This document shows positions 12,798-19,782 of a stretch of DNA of 31,672 nt, piece after piece. Each line of letters starts with the position of its first letter. Position 1 is the stretch's first letter. This DNA is from an uncultured Oscillibacter sp. (GTDB lineage Bacteria; Bacillota; Clostridia; Oscillospirales; Oscillospiraceae), in NCBI RefSeq assembly GCF_910584465.1, contig NZ_CAJUBK010000022.1, positions 1 to 31,672 of the forward strand, given 5' to 3'. A model generated the notes under the pieces. It did not search any database. It saw only the letters and a list, made by a program, of their open reading frames with translations, and was not told where the DNA came from. A program made the translations under genes and the position numbers.

Positions 12798-12998
12798 ATG
12801 CCGAAACTGGGCCCGTTCCCCTTTGTCCCCAATATGGAGGACTGCCGTAAGATCGTGAAGACCGAGGGCTGTACCTGTTACATCATGGATACCTGCTGCC
12901 GGGATATGACCGCGGCAGACAAGGCCGCCGCGGACGAGCGGATCCTCCAGGTCTACGTGAACCATGCTCTGAAAAAGGGGGCCTCCGGGTCCGCATGA
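12798..12998 (+). CDS. Small Cys-rich phage protein
   Basis: A 66-aa protein with five Cys in the first half (ED-C, then TEGCTCYIMDTCC) and a helical second half. GGGAGGTG lies 7 nt before ATG 12798, which is preferred over a frame opening six codons earlier. It may bind metal. No family is recognised. Confidence 0.6.
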   Translation: MPKLGPFPFVPNMEDCRKIVKTEGCTCYIMDTCCRDMTAADKAAADERILQVYVNHALKKGASGSA

Positions 12999-13061
12999 GG
13001 GAAAGGGCTCATCGATGGGTCCTGATGGACATCCCCTGAGCGAAAAAGAAGGGAAAAACGA

Positions 13062-13334
13062 ATGAAGACGACAAAAAAAGACCGCCCGAAGGCTGGCACC
13101 TTCGAGCAGTCGCGTCCAGGGCTTGCGCCGAGAACTCGTTACGAAAATATTATATCAAATCCTCGGCAGAATGCAAGCCCCAATCTGGACGGGGGAGGAG
13201 GTGCCCCCCATGTCCGGATGGGTACTCGCATTGACCGTAATCGGGACCGGCTGGCTGACCGGCCAGCTGTTCCGCCTGATCGACTGGATAGAGAGGTGAG
13301 AGGATGGAGGACCAGAGAAGCTACTGGGGCGTGA
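13062..13334 (+). CDS. Doubtful basic frame
   Basis: A 90-codon frame, very rich in Arg, Pro and Gly, that overlaps the better supported 13210-13299 peptide and the start of the gene at 13304. It contains an inverted repeat with an AT-rich core. A weak AGAAGGG site precedes its ATG. Only the first ~45 codons look possible as protein, so it may be noncoding. Confidence 0.25.
   Translation: MKTTKKDRPKAGTFEQSRPGLAPRTRYENIISNPRQNASPNLDGGGGAPHVRMGTRIDRNRDRLADRPAVPPDRLDREVRGWRTREATGA
13119..13180. repeat. Inverted repeat with AT-rich centre
   Basis: GGGCTTGCGCCGAG (13119-13132) pairs with CTCGGC and GCAAGCCC (13162-13180, with a 5-nt bulge). The loop contains CGAAAATATTATATC within otherwise GC-rich DNA, next to the replication genes. 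It could be a replication origin or a regulatory stem. Confidence 0.45.
13210..13299 (+). CDS. 29-aa membrane peptide
   Basis: A single-helix peptide starting MSGWVLALTVIGTGWLTGQ and ending in a charged tail, with GGAGGAGGTG 7 nt before its ATG. It ends 4 nt before the next gene. The function is unknown. Confidence 0.5.
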   Translation: MSGWVLALTVIGTGWLTGQLFRLIDWIER

Positions 13335-14092
13335 TCCCCGGCGAGGTGTTCCATGACAAGGAGCTGACCGCAGCGGCGAAGTTGCTGTACCTGGTGCTGT
13401 CTTCCATGGCGCACAGGGATGGATACTGCTGGCCCTCCAACGAGACGCTGGCGGCAGAGCTGGACCTGTCCAAGCGGCGGGTCCAGCAGATGCTCGGGCA
13501 GCTCCAGGAGAGGGGCTATATCCTGGTAGCCGTTCAGCGCGCCGAAGGGACGAACGAGGTGGAGCGGCGGTATATTTACTGCGGCCTGTTTACGGGCAGA
13601 GGAACGCCTCCTCCCTCCGGCGAAGCCCTGCCGGACCCTCATGAAGAAAATTTCACCCCCTCGTGCAATATCTTGCATGACCCTCGTGAAATTCCTCACA
13701 GTTGTTTAATAGGTAGAAAAGATAAACTAGAAAATATACCCCCCATACCCCCCAAAGGGGGGCGGCGCGAGGGGCGCAAAAAGGACAAGTCTGTCCCGGC
13801 TTGGAACCCGGAGCGCTTCGAGGCGTTTTGGGAGTATTACCGGACCCACGCCCGGGGGGAGGACCGCCAGGGGGCGGTCCGGGCCTGGGACAAGCTCCAG
13901 CCGGATGACGCGCTGATCGCCACCATGGGCAAGGCCCTCCAGGCCCAGGTGCGTTCGGAAAGCTGGCGGGAGGGCGTGGGCATCCCCTACGCCGCGACCT
14001 GGCTGAACAACGCCCGCTGGACGGATACGCCGAAGGCGCCCCACGGCCCAGAGCCCCCGGAGGAGGAAGGAGAGCGGTTCGGATGGCGGTGA
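13304..14092 (+). CDS. Phage replication initiator-like protein with winged HTH
   Basis: A 262-aa protein. The N-terminal winged HTH (about residues 20-75, LTAAAKLLYLVLSS, then WPSNETLAAELDLSKRRVQQ) belongs to the helix_turn_helix_36 type common in phage initiators. A Pro/Arg-rich linker follows (about 140-165), then a C-terminal helical domain with an FEAFWEYY and YAATWLNN pattern typical of DnaD/O-like loader regions. Its end overlaps the helicase start, so it most likely opens the origin and recruits the DnaB-like helicase. Confidence 0.82.
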   Translation: MEDQRSYWGVIPGEVFHDKELTAAAKLLYLVLSSMAHRDGYCWPSNETLAAELDLSKRRVQQMLGQLQERGYILVAVQRAEGTNEVERRYIYCGLFTGRGTPPPSGEALPDPHEENFTPSCNILHDPREIPHSCLIGRKDKLENIPPIPPKGGRREGRKKDKSVPAWNPERFEAFWEYYRTHARGEDRQGAVRAWDKLQPDDALIATMGKALQAQVRSESWREGVGIPYAATWLNNARWTDTPKAPHGPEPPEEEGERFGWR

Positions 14093-15477
14093 CGAAAGGA
14101 TTGACAGCCTCCCTGGAGTCGGAATACGCCGTCCTGGGCTCCCTGCTCATTGTCGGCGCGGAGGAGGACAAGGCCGGCATCCGGGCCATTTTATCCGCCG
14201 TCCGGGAAGAGGACTTCCAGTCTCCGGTCAACCGGGAGTTGTACCAGGCCGCCCGGGATCTGTTCCGGGCGGGAAAGCCGGTGGACGGCGTGACGCTCCG
14301 GGAGTGCTGCGGCGGAAAGTACGGCGATTATTTGCTCCAGCTCATGGAGATCACGCCCACCGCCGCCAACTGGCGGGAATACGCGGAGATCATGCGGGAA
14401 AAAGCGATCCTGCGGCAGGCGGCGGATCTAGGCCGCTCCCTCGCCGCCTCGCAGACACTGGAGGACTGCCGCCGGGACCACGCCCAGCTGGGCCAGCTTC
14501 TCTCCGATGGCCGGAAGCTGGACTCCTGGGGCATGCCGGAGCTGCTGGAGAGCTTTTTCCAGAGCCAGGACCCGGAAGCGCCGAAGCCGGAATATATCAC
14601 CTTCGGCCTGTCAACGTTGGACAAGGGGACCTACATCCAGCGGGGAGACGTCGTGATCCTGGGCGGCTATCCCAGCGACGGCAAGACTTGCTTGGCCCTT
14701 CAGATGGCGTGGCATATGGCGGCCAAGCACAAGGTCGGTTTTTTCTCTCTGGAGACGAACAAGGAAAAGCTCCGGGACCGGCTGATGGCCCATGCCGCCC
14801 AGCTTCGTCTGCCGGATATCAAGGACCGGACGATCCCCGAGGCGGACTGGACGTGTCTGGCGGAGAAAGCAGGACAGTTTTCCAAGCGCTCCTTTCGGGT
14901 GATCCAAACGCCGGGCATGACGGCGGCGGATATCCAGTCCGCCAGTGAGGCGTATGGCTTCGATATCATTTTCATCGACTACGTGCAGCTGATAAAGCCG
15001 GAGACGCCCCGAGGGACGATGCGGAGCGAACAGATGGCCTCTGTGTCCAGGGATCTACATACGTTCGCGCAGACCTCCGGGACGCTGATCATAGAGCTGG
15101 CTCAGCTGACCAGGCCGGACCAGGGGAAATGGCGGGTCCCTAATATGCATGACCTGAAGGAATCCGGCCAGTTCGAGCAGGACGCGGACGTCATCTTCCT
15201 GATCTACCAGCCCAAGCCCAAGAGTGATTTGGCCAAGAAGAAGGCGCGCTGGCTGACCATCGGAAAAAACAAGGAGGGCCTTCAATGCGACTGGCCTCTG
15301 GATTTTGACGGCGAGAAGCAGACGTTCTCCGTTATGCCGGAGGAGGTATGCCGCGCCATCCTCCGGTCCCTTGAGGAGAAGCGCCGGAAGGCCGAGGCCA
15401 AGAAAGAAGCTGAACAGAACGCGGGGCAGGTGAAAATGACGGAACTCACAGGGGAGCACTATGACGTGCCGTTTTGA
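14083..15477 (+). CDS. Replicative DNA helicase, DnaB-like
   Basis: A 464-aa protein with the DnaB N-terminal helical domain (about residues 8-110) and a RecA-fold ATPase: Walker A GGYPSDGKT (about 194-202), Walker B FIFIDYVQL-like segment (about 298-306), and the later DLKESGQFEQDADV motif. It unwinds DNA as a hexamer at the phage fork. It overlaps the initiator gene by 10 nt. The sensor region reads ELAQLTRP where most DnaB proteins have a serine-rich version. Confidence 0.93.
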   Translation: MAVTKGLTASLESEYAVLGSLLIVGAEEDKAGIRAILSAVREEDFQSPVNRELYQAARDLFRAGKPVDGVTLRECCGGKYGDYLLQLMEITPTAANWREYAEIMREKAILRQAADLGRSLAASQTLEDCRRDHAQLGQLLSDGRKLDSWGMPELLESFFQSQDPEAPKPEYITFGLSTLDKGTYIQRGDVVILGGYPSDGKTCLALQMAWHMAAKHKVGFFSLETNKEKLRDRLMAHAAQLRLPDIKDRTIPEADWTCLAEKAGQFSKRSFRVIQTPGMTAADIQSASEAYGFDIIFIDYVQLIKPETPRGTMRSEQMASVSRDLHTFAQTSGTLIIELAQLTRPDQGKWRVPNMHDLKESGQFEQDADVIFLIYQPKPKSDLAKKKARWLTIGKNKEGLQCDWPLDFDGEKQTFSVMPEEVCRAILRSLEEKRRKAEAKKEAEQNAGQVKMTELTGEHYDVPF

Positions 15478-15518
15478 ACAATACCCACGCCGCCTCCCGG
15501 CGGCTGAAAGGACAGCCT

Positions 15519-16301
15519 ATGAAAACCATAGCGATCATGAACAACAAGGGCGGGGTCGGGAAGACCGTCACCGCCATCAACCTGGCGGACATCCTGGTCC
15601 GCGACTACCACAAGCGCGTCGTCCTGGCGGACTGCGACGGGCAGGTGAACCTGACCCGCTTCTTCCTGCCGGAGTTCGACCCGGAGGACGGCGGCACCGT
15701 GGCGGAGGTCCTGACCGGGACCCACGAGCCCTATTGGCGGGCAAACCTGACGGAGATCCGGGAGGGGTTGGCCCTCCTGCCCGGCTCCCCGGCGCTGTAT
15801 GACCTGGACCTGATCGCCATCCGGGACGGACTGCGGGATACCGGCGCGCTGCGGCGCTTCCGCGAGGCGGTGGAGGAGGACGGGGAGACGGACTACTTCA
15901 TCTTCGACTGCCCACCGGGCTACACGCTCTCCAGCGTCTCGGCCCTGCTGGCCGCCGACGAGGTGGTGGTGCCCCTGGTGATTGACGGGTTCTCTTTTCG
16001 CGGCATGATGGACATGAAGGCGCAGCTGGAGAGCCTCCAGCGGGCGGCCCCGGAGATCGCCGGTGTGCTGGTGCTCCAGTGGCGGAACAGCGAGGTGGTG
16101 AAGCAGGGCGTGGAGCTGGTCCGGCAGATGGACCTGCCCATGTTCAAGACGGTCATCCGGCGGACGGAGAAGATGCCGGAGAGCACCTTCGCCAGCCAGC
16201 CGATCGTCTGCTACAGCCCCGGCAGCGCCGCCGCCCGGGACTACCGGCGGTGGGTCCGGGAGTATTTGGGAGAGGAGCCGGGGCATGAAGAAAGCGTTTG
16301 A
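15519..16301 (+). CDS. parA: ParA family ATPase
   Basis: A 260-aa protein with the deviant Walker A KGGVGKT (about residues 10-16), the A' motif ADCDGQ and the Walker B FIFDCPPG. It has no N-terminal HTH, so it is of the type Ib/Soj class. ATG 15519 with AAAGGA upstream is preferred to a TTG inside the helicase end. It directly precedes and overlaps the DUF3102 gene, which may be its DNA-binding partner. This suggests segregation of a plasmid-like replicating form or positioning of the replication complex. Confidence 0.92.
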   Translation: MKTIAIMNNKGGVGKTVTAINLADILVRDYHKRVVLADCDGQVNLTRFFLPEFDPEDGGTVAEVLTGTHEPYWRANLTEIREGLALLPGSPALYDLDLIAIRDGLRDTGALRRFREAVEEDGETDYFIFDCPPGYTLSSVSALLAADEVVVPLVIDGFSFRGMMDMKAQLESLQRAAPEIAGVLVLQWRNSEVVKQGVELVRQMDLPMFKTVIRRTEKMPESTFASQPIVCYSPGSAAARDYRRWVREYLGEEPGHEESV

Positions 16302-17310
16302 TATCTCCAAATACGCCGCCACCCTGGACCGGTCCGCCGCGGCGGGGGCCGCGAGGGACATCGAGACCATCACCACGGAGATCGTCCGGCTGAAGCAGGA
16401 CGCCGGGAGCGCCATCCTCGGCATTGGGGAGCGGCTGATCGAGGCAAAGGAAATGCTTCCTCACGGCGCTTGGCTTCCCTGGCTGGAGGAGCGGGTGGAG
16501 TTTTCAGAGCGTACTGCCCGCAATTTTATGCGGCTTGCCCGGGAATGGACAAATCGGCAAGCGCTTGCCGATTTGGGGGCCGCCAAAGCCTTGACGCTCC
16601 TGGCGCTGCCCCCGGGGGAGCGGGAGGCGTTCATGGCGGAGAACGACGTGGTGGACATGACCTCCCGGGAGCTGGAGAAGGCCATCCGGGAGCGGGATGC
16701 GGCCCGCCGGGAGGCGGAGTCCGCCCGGGCCGACGCCCGGACCGCCGAGGAGAGCCGGGCGAAGATGGGATCGGACCTGAAGGCCCTGACCGAGATCCAC
16801 CGCGCCGCCCAGGAGGGCGAGGCTCAGGCCCGGGAGGCCCTGGCCAAGGCCGAGGCCGAGCTGAAGGAGCTGCGGGACCGTCCCGTGGAGGTCGCGGTGG
16901 AGGTGGACCGGGAGGCCGTGGAAAAAGCCCGGGCGGAGGCGGCCGCCGGGATGCAGGCCAAGGTGGACGCTGCCGAAAAGCAGCGTGAAGAGGCCGAGAG
17001 GGCCCTGGCCGGCTTGAAGGGACAGGCTGCGGACCGCGCCGCCATCCTCTCTCGGGCTGAGAAGGCGGAAGCGGAGCTGGCGGAGGTCCGGCGGCAGCTG
17101 GACGCCGCGGTGAAGTCCGGCGCGCCGTCCGCCATCGGCCCCGACGGGGACCTGGCTTCCTTCCGGCGGCTTTTGGATCGGTCCATGACGCTCCTGGAGC
17201 AGATGCTCGGCCTGCGGATGAAGATCCAGGGGCGGGACGCGGAGTCAGGCGAAGAGTGCCGGAGGGCACTGCTCGCCTATTTTGAAGAGGGGAGGAGACG
17301 TGTGGGATGA
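16285..17310 (+). CDS. DUF3102 protein with long coiled coil
   Basis: A 341-aa protein. The N-terminal ~110 residues match DUF3102 (ILGIGERLIEAKEMLPHG and then FSERTARNFMRLA). A long Ala/Glu/Arg coiled coil covers about 120-280, and a helical C-terminus follows. DUF3102 proteins usually sit beside ParA-like or replication genes on phages and plasmids. The ATG overlaps parA by 17 nt. A role as ParB-like DNA adaptor is an inference from position and shape. Confidence 0.8.
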   Translation: MKKAFDISKYAATLDRSAAAGAARDIETITTEIVRLKQDAGSAILGIGERLIEAKEMLPHGAWLPWLEERVEFSERTARNFMRLAREWTNRQALADLGAAKALTLLALPPGEREAFMAENDVVDMTSRELEKAIRERDAARREAESARADARTAEESRAKMGSDLKALTEIHRAAQEGEAQAREALAKAEAELKELRDRPVEVAVEVDREAVEKARAEAAAGMQAKVDAAEKQREEAERALAGLKGQAADRAAILSRAEKAEAELAEVRRQLDAAVKSGAPSAIGPDGDLASFRRLLDRSMTLLEQMLGLRMKIQGRDAESGEECRRALLAYFEEGRRRVG

Positions 17311-17513
17311 GTGCGGGACGAGCCGCTGCCCTGCCAAAAGCGCGGCAGTCTAAGAAACGGAAACCCCGGATGTGCTCCCGTTTCCGCTGCGACAAACGCG
17401 GGGGCCGGTACTGCTGCGCCGACTGTGTGGAGCGGAAGCGGGACCGCTGCCGGGAACCCTGTCTCAACGATCCGGACCGCTGCGGCCTGGAGGACAGGAG
17501 GCCGAAGCCGTGA
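17307..17513 (+). CDS. Small Cys-rich protein
   Basis: A 68-aa very basic protein with eight Cys in the C-terminal half (MCSRFRCD, then YCCADCVERKRDRC, then CLNDPDRC). This looks like a small zinc-binding knuckle. It is coupled by ATGA to the gene before and by GTGA to the gene after, so it is expressed with the DUF3102 and Rep-like proteins. The function is unknown. Confidence 0.65.
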   Translation: MSAGRAAALPKARQSKKRKPRMCSRFRCDKRGGRYCCADCVERKRDRCREPCLNDPDRCGLEDRRPKP

Positions 17514-18355
17514 GCGGTTTTTCGGGCCCCTCGCCGGGACCCAGCGGAGCGGTCTCGGCGGGGAAAGGAGGAGCAAAGGAACAGGACGGAGCTTTCCGCG
17601 GCAGCGGGAAACGGGATGGCGTGGATCTCGCCCCGATGTGGTACTGCACGAGACAGAGGGCGGGCCCCCTCGTCAAGGAGTGCCGGGCCCTGCGGCCTCG
17701 TCTCAGTCCAAACGACAGCCACTATGAGCGGACGGAGAAAAACAAGATCCTCCGTCCGCCCCGGGATTCCTCCGTCTGCCGGACCCGGGTAGACCGGCTG
17801 GAGCTCCGGCTGGCGCTGTTCTGGTTCGAGGGGACCCGGTACGACCTGAGCTTTGATCCGGAGTCCCTTCCGGAGAGGTTCCAGGACGTGCGGAAGGTCT
17901 GGCGGGCCTTCCTCGCCCGGCTCCGGCGGTGGAAGGGCGGGCCCTTTGATTACATCTACCTGGTGGAGGGCCGCCACGGGGACCACCGCTATCACCTCCA
18001 CATCGTCCTCCGCTACGGTGACTTCCCGCCGGCGGTGATCCGCTATCTCTGGAAGTACGGCAACGTAGAGGACGAGCCCCTGCTCCGGGGCCCTCATGAC
18101 AGCTACCGGCGGACGGCCAAGTACTTCAACAAAGAGGCGACAGACGGCCTGATCCTGCCCATCGGGGCGAAGCTGTGGAACTGCAGCCGGAGCCTGAACG
18201 CACAGCTGCCGCCGCCGGAGCGGTGGAAGGATGAGTCCGGCGCGATCGAGATCCCGGACAACGTTTCGATATCCGGGCGGAACGACGTGAAAAACGAGTT
18301 CGGAGCCTATTATTACGCCTGGTACATCGAGCAGAAAACGGGACTTTTATTTTAA
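17510..18355 (+). CDS. HUH-like rolling-circle Rep protein
   Basis: A 281-aa frame from GTG 17510 (GTGA overlap, AGGAGG 8 nt upstream). The core (about residues 125-230) has a YIYLVEGRHGDHRYHLHIVL stretch whose HLH is an HUH metal-binding motif, followed by a tyrosine motif DSYRRTAKYFNKEA that could supply the nicking Tyr. This is the plan of rolling-circle replication-associated proteins. The N-terminal ~75 residues are low-complexity, so a later start is possible. It ends the replication gene block. Its role next to a DnaB-type system is unclear: nickase for a second replication mode, or a repurposed endonuclease. Confidence 0.7.
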   Translation: MSGFSGPSPGPSGAVSAGKGGAKEQDGAFRGSGKRDGVDLAPMWYCTRQRAGPLVKECRALRPRLSPNDSHYERTEKNKILRPPRDSSVCRTRVDRLELRLALFWFEGTRYDLSFDPESLPERFQDVRKVWRAFLARLRRWKGGPFDYIYLVEGRHGDHRYHLHIVLRYGDFPPAVIRYLWKYGNVEDEPLLRGPHDSYRRTAKYFNKEATDGLILPIGAKLWNCSRSLNAQLPPPERWKDESGAIEIPDNVSISGRNDVKNEFGAYYYAWYIEQKTGLLF

Positions 18356-18423
18356 ATCAATGATTCTATCTTGGAATGTAGTTGAATATCTGACACGTTT
18401 TACAAAAATAGGAGGCGAACCTA

Positions 18424-18624
18424 TTGCACAGCGGAGGAGATCGTGCTACACTGCTCATAAAGGACGGATGGATCACTTGCCCGGTATGCAAGCGGAACCA
18501 CCGGCTGCTGCGGATCGACGACAGCACGGAGGCGCGGAGCCTGCCGGTCTACTGCCGGACCTGCCGCCGGGAGATCGTCCTGGATATCGAGAGAGGCCAG
18601 AGCGTCAAACGCCAGAGCCCATGA
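18424..18624 (+). CDS. Cys-rich KTR-like zinc-ribbon protein
   Basis: A 66-aa protein with CPVC (about residue 19) and CRTC (about residue 44) and the spacing of the Cys_rich_KTR family; the KTR tripeptide is not kept. The start is TTG at 18424, with AGGAGG about 8 nt upstream. It resembles the protein at 373-579 of the left element: both read CPVC, about 20 residues, then an LP/FP-x-[YF]C-x-x-C block. The function is unknown. Confidence 0.7.
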   Translation: MHSGGDRATLLIKDGWITCPVCKRNHRLLRIDDSTEARSLPVYCRTCRREIVLDIERGQSVKRQSP

Positions 18625-18685
18625 ACAGCCAGCAAGGCTGCATCGTGGGTCCTGGCGTTTTCGTTTTGCGTGGAGGTGATAGCCC

Positions 18686-19060
18686 ATGGCAATGAGACCG
18701 CCTCGGCCCTGCCGCCATCCCGGGTGCGGCGTGCTGGTCTCCGACGGGTACTGCGCCGCCCACCAGCCGCCGAAGGAGGACCGGCGCAGCGCGGAGTCTC
18801 AGGCGTGGCGCTGGATGTACGGGACGGAGGACTGGAAGCGCCTGCGGGGAGACCAGCTGCTGGCGGAGCCCTTCTGCCGGGAGTGCGCCCGGCGGGGCGT
18901 GCGCCGGTACGCCACCGACGTGGACCACATCCGGGACCACAAGGGGGACTGGGCCGTCTTCACGGACCCGGGGGACCTGGAGAGCCTCTGCCACTCCTGC
19001 CACAGCCGCAAAACGGCCCGGGAACTGTGGCAAGACCGGAGGAAAAAGCGGCGCCGCTGA
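18686..19060 (+). CDS. HNH endonuclease
   Basis: A 124-aa protein with the HNH core DVDHIRDHKGDW and CHSCHSRK, plus further Cys pairs for zinc (CRECARRG). HNH genes next to terminase are typical of cos-type phages, where they assist DNA packaging. ATG 18686 follows GGAGGTG. It lies 200 bp before terS, separated by a stem-forming region. Confidence 0.92.
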   Translation: MAMRPPRPCRHPGCGVLVSDGYCAAHQPPKEDRRSAESQAWRWMYGTEDWKRLRGDQLLAEPFCRECARRGVRRYATDVDHIRDHKGDWAVFTDPGDLESLCHSCHSRKTARELWQDRRKKRRR

Positions 19061-19148
19061 GGCCGGGCCCTGGCCCAGCCTTGGGCGCGCGGGCCACTTG
19101 TGCGCCTGATGCGCCCGGATCCTTGCGGACCCGCCCCGGTCAAGAAAG

Positions 19149-19226
19149 TTTCGGCGGACCGGCGCAATACCGCCAGGCCCCCTCCATGTGGGGTTTTCTC
19201 CCCACCGGGTTATAGGTCCGCCGAAA
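19149..19226. repeat. Inverted repeat upstream of terS, packaging-site candidate
   Basis: Perfect 12-bp arms TTTCGGCGGACC (19149-19160) and GGTCCGCCGAAA (19215-19226), with inner stem material. It lies in the only noncoding gap (19061-19260) between HNH and terS, where cos or pac sites often occur. A transcript structure is the alternative. Confidence 0.55.
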
Positions 19227-19260
19227 ATCCCACGAGACCCTGCCGAAAGGAGCTGAAAAT

Positions 19261-19779
19261 ATGCCGGGATCAAGACAGCCCACCGCATTGGTGGAAGCCA
19301 AAGGCCGGAAGCACCTGAGCCGCTCGGAGACTGATGAGCGGCTGGACCGTGAGGTCCATGTCCCGCCCCCGGATCGGGCCTCGCCGCCCAAGTGGCTGCC
19401 TAAGCGGCTCCACGAGGAGTTCCACGAGGTGGGCGAGATCCTCCTGTCGGCAGGTCTGTACGCCGAGCTGGACCGGGACGTGCTGGCCCAGTACTTCCTG
19501 GCCCGGGACCGCTGGCTGAAGGCGGACAAAAAGGCCGCGGCGGCTATCCGGGCGGACGATGAAAAACTGGCCCGGGAGTGGACCGGCGTCCAGGGGACTT
19601 ATTTCCGCCAGGCCCGGCAGTGCGCGGAGTCCATGGGCCTGTCCGTCACCTCCCGCTGCCGGATCGTGGTGCCCGCGGCGTTGGTCAATGCCGCGGGGGC
19701 CCCGCCGGACGAGGACGACGAGTTCACCCGCCGCCTGCGGGCCCGCCAGGACGCGGCCATGGAGAAGGCGGGGAGCTGA
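19261..19779 (+). CDS. terS: Phage terminase small subunit, P27 family
   Basis: A 172-aa protein with the P27-type middle (PPKWLPKRLHEEFHEVGEIL, a LDRDVLAQYF helix, and a RQCAESMGLSVTSRCR stretch). It recognises the packaging site and brings the genome to the large subunit. AAAGGAG lies 7 nt before the ATG. TerL starts 3 nt after its stop. Confidence 0.9.
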   Translation: MPGSRQPTALVEAKGRKHLSRSETDERLDREVHVPPPDRASPPKWLPKRLHEEFHEVGEILLSAGLYAELDRDVLAQYFLARDRWLKADKKAAAAIRADDEKLAREWTGVQGTYFRQARQCAESMGLSVTSRCRIVVPAALVNAAGAPPDEDDEFTRRLRARQDAAMEKAGS

Positions 19780-19782
19780 CCT

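Noticed and set aside
16631..18097. Long Arg/Pro-rich minus-strand frame opposite DUF3102 and the Rep-like gene
   Set aside because: Low-complexity composition with no domain, so it is a shadow of the coiled-coil gene.
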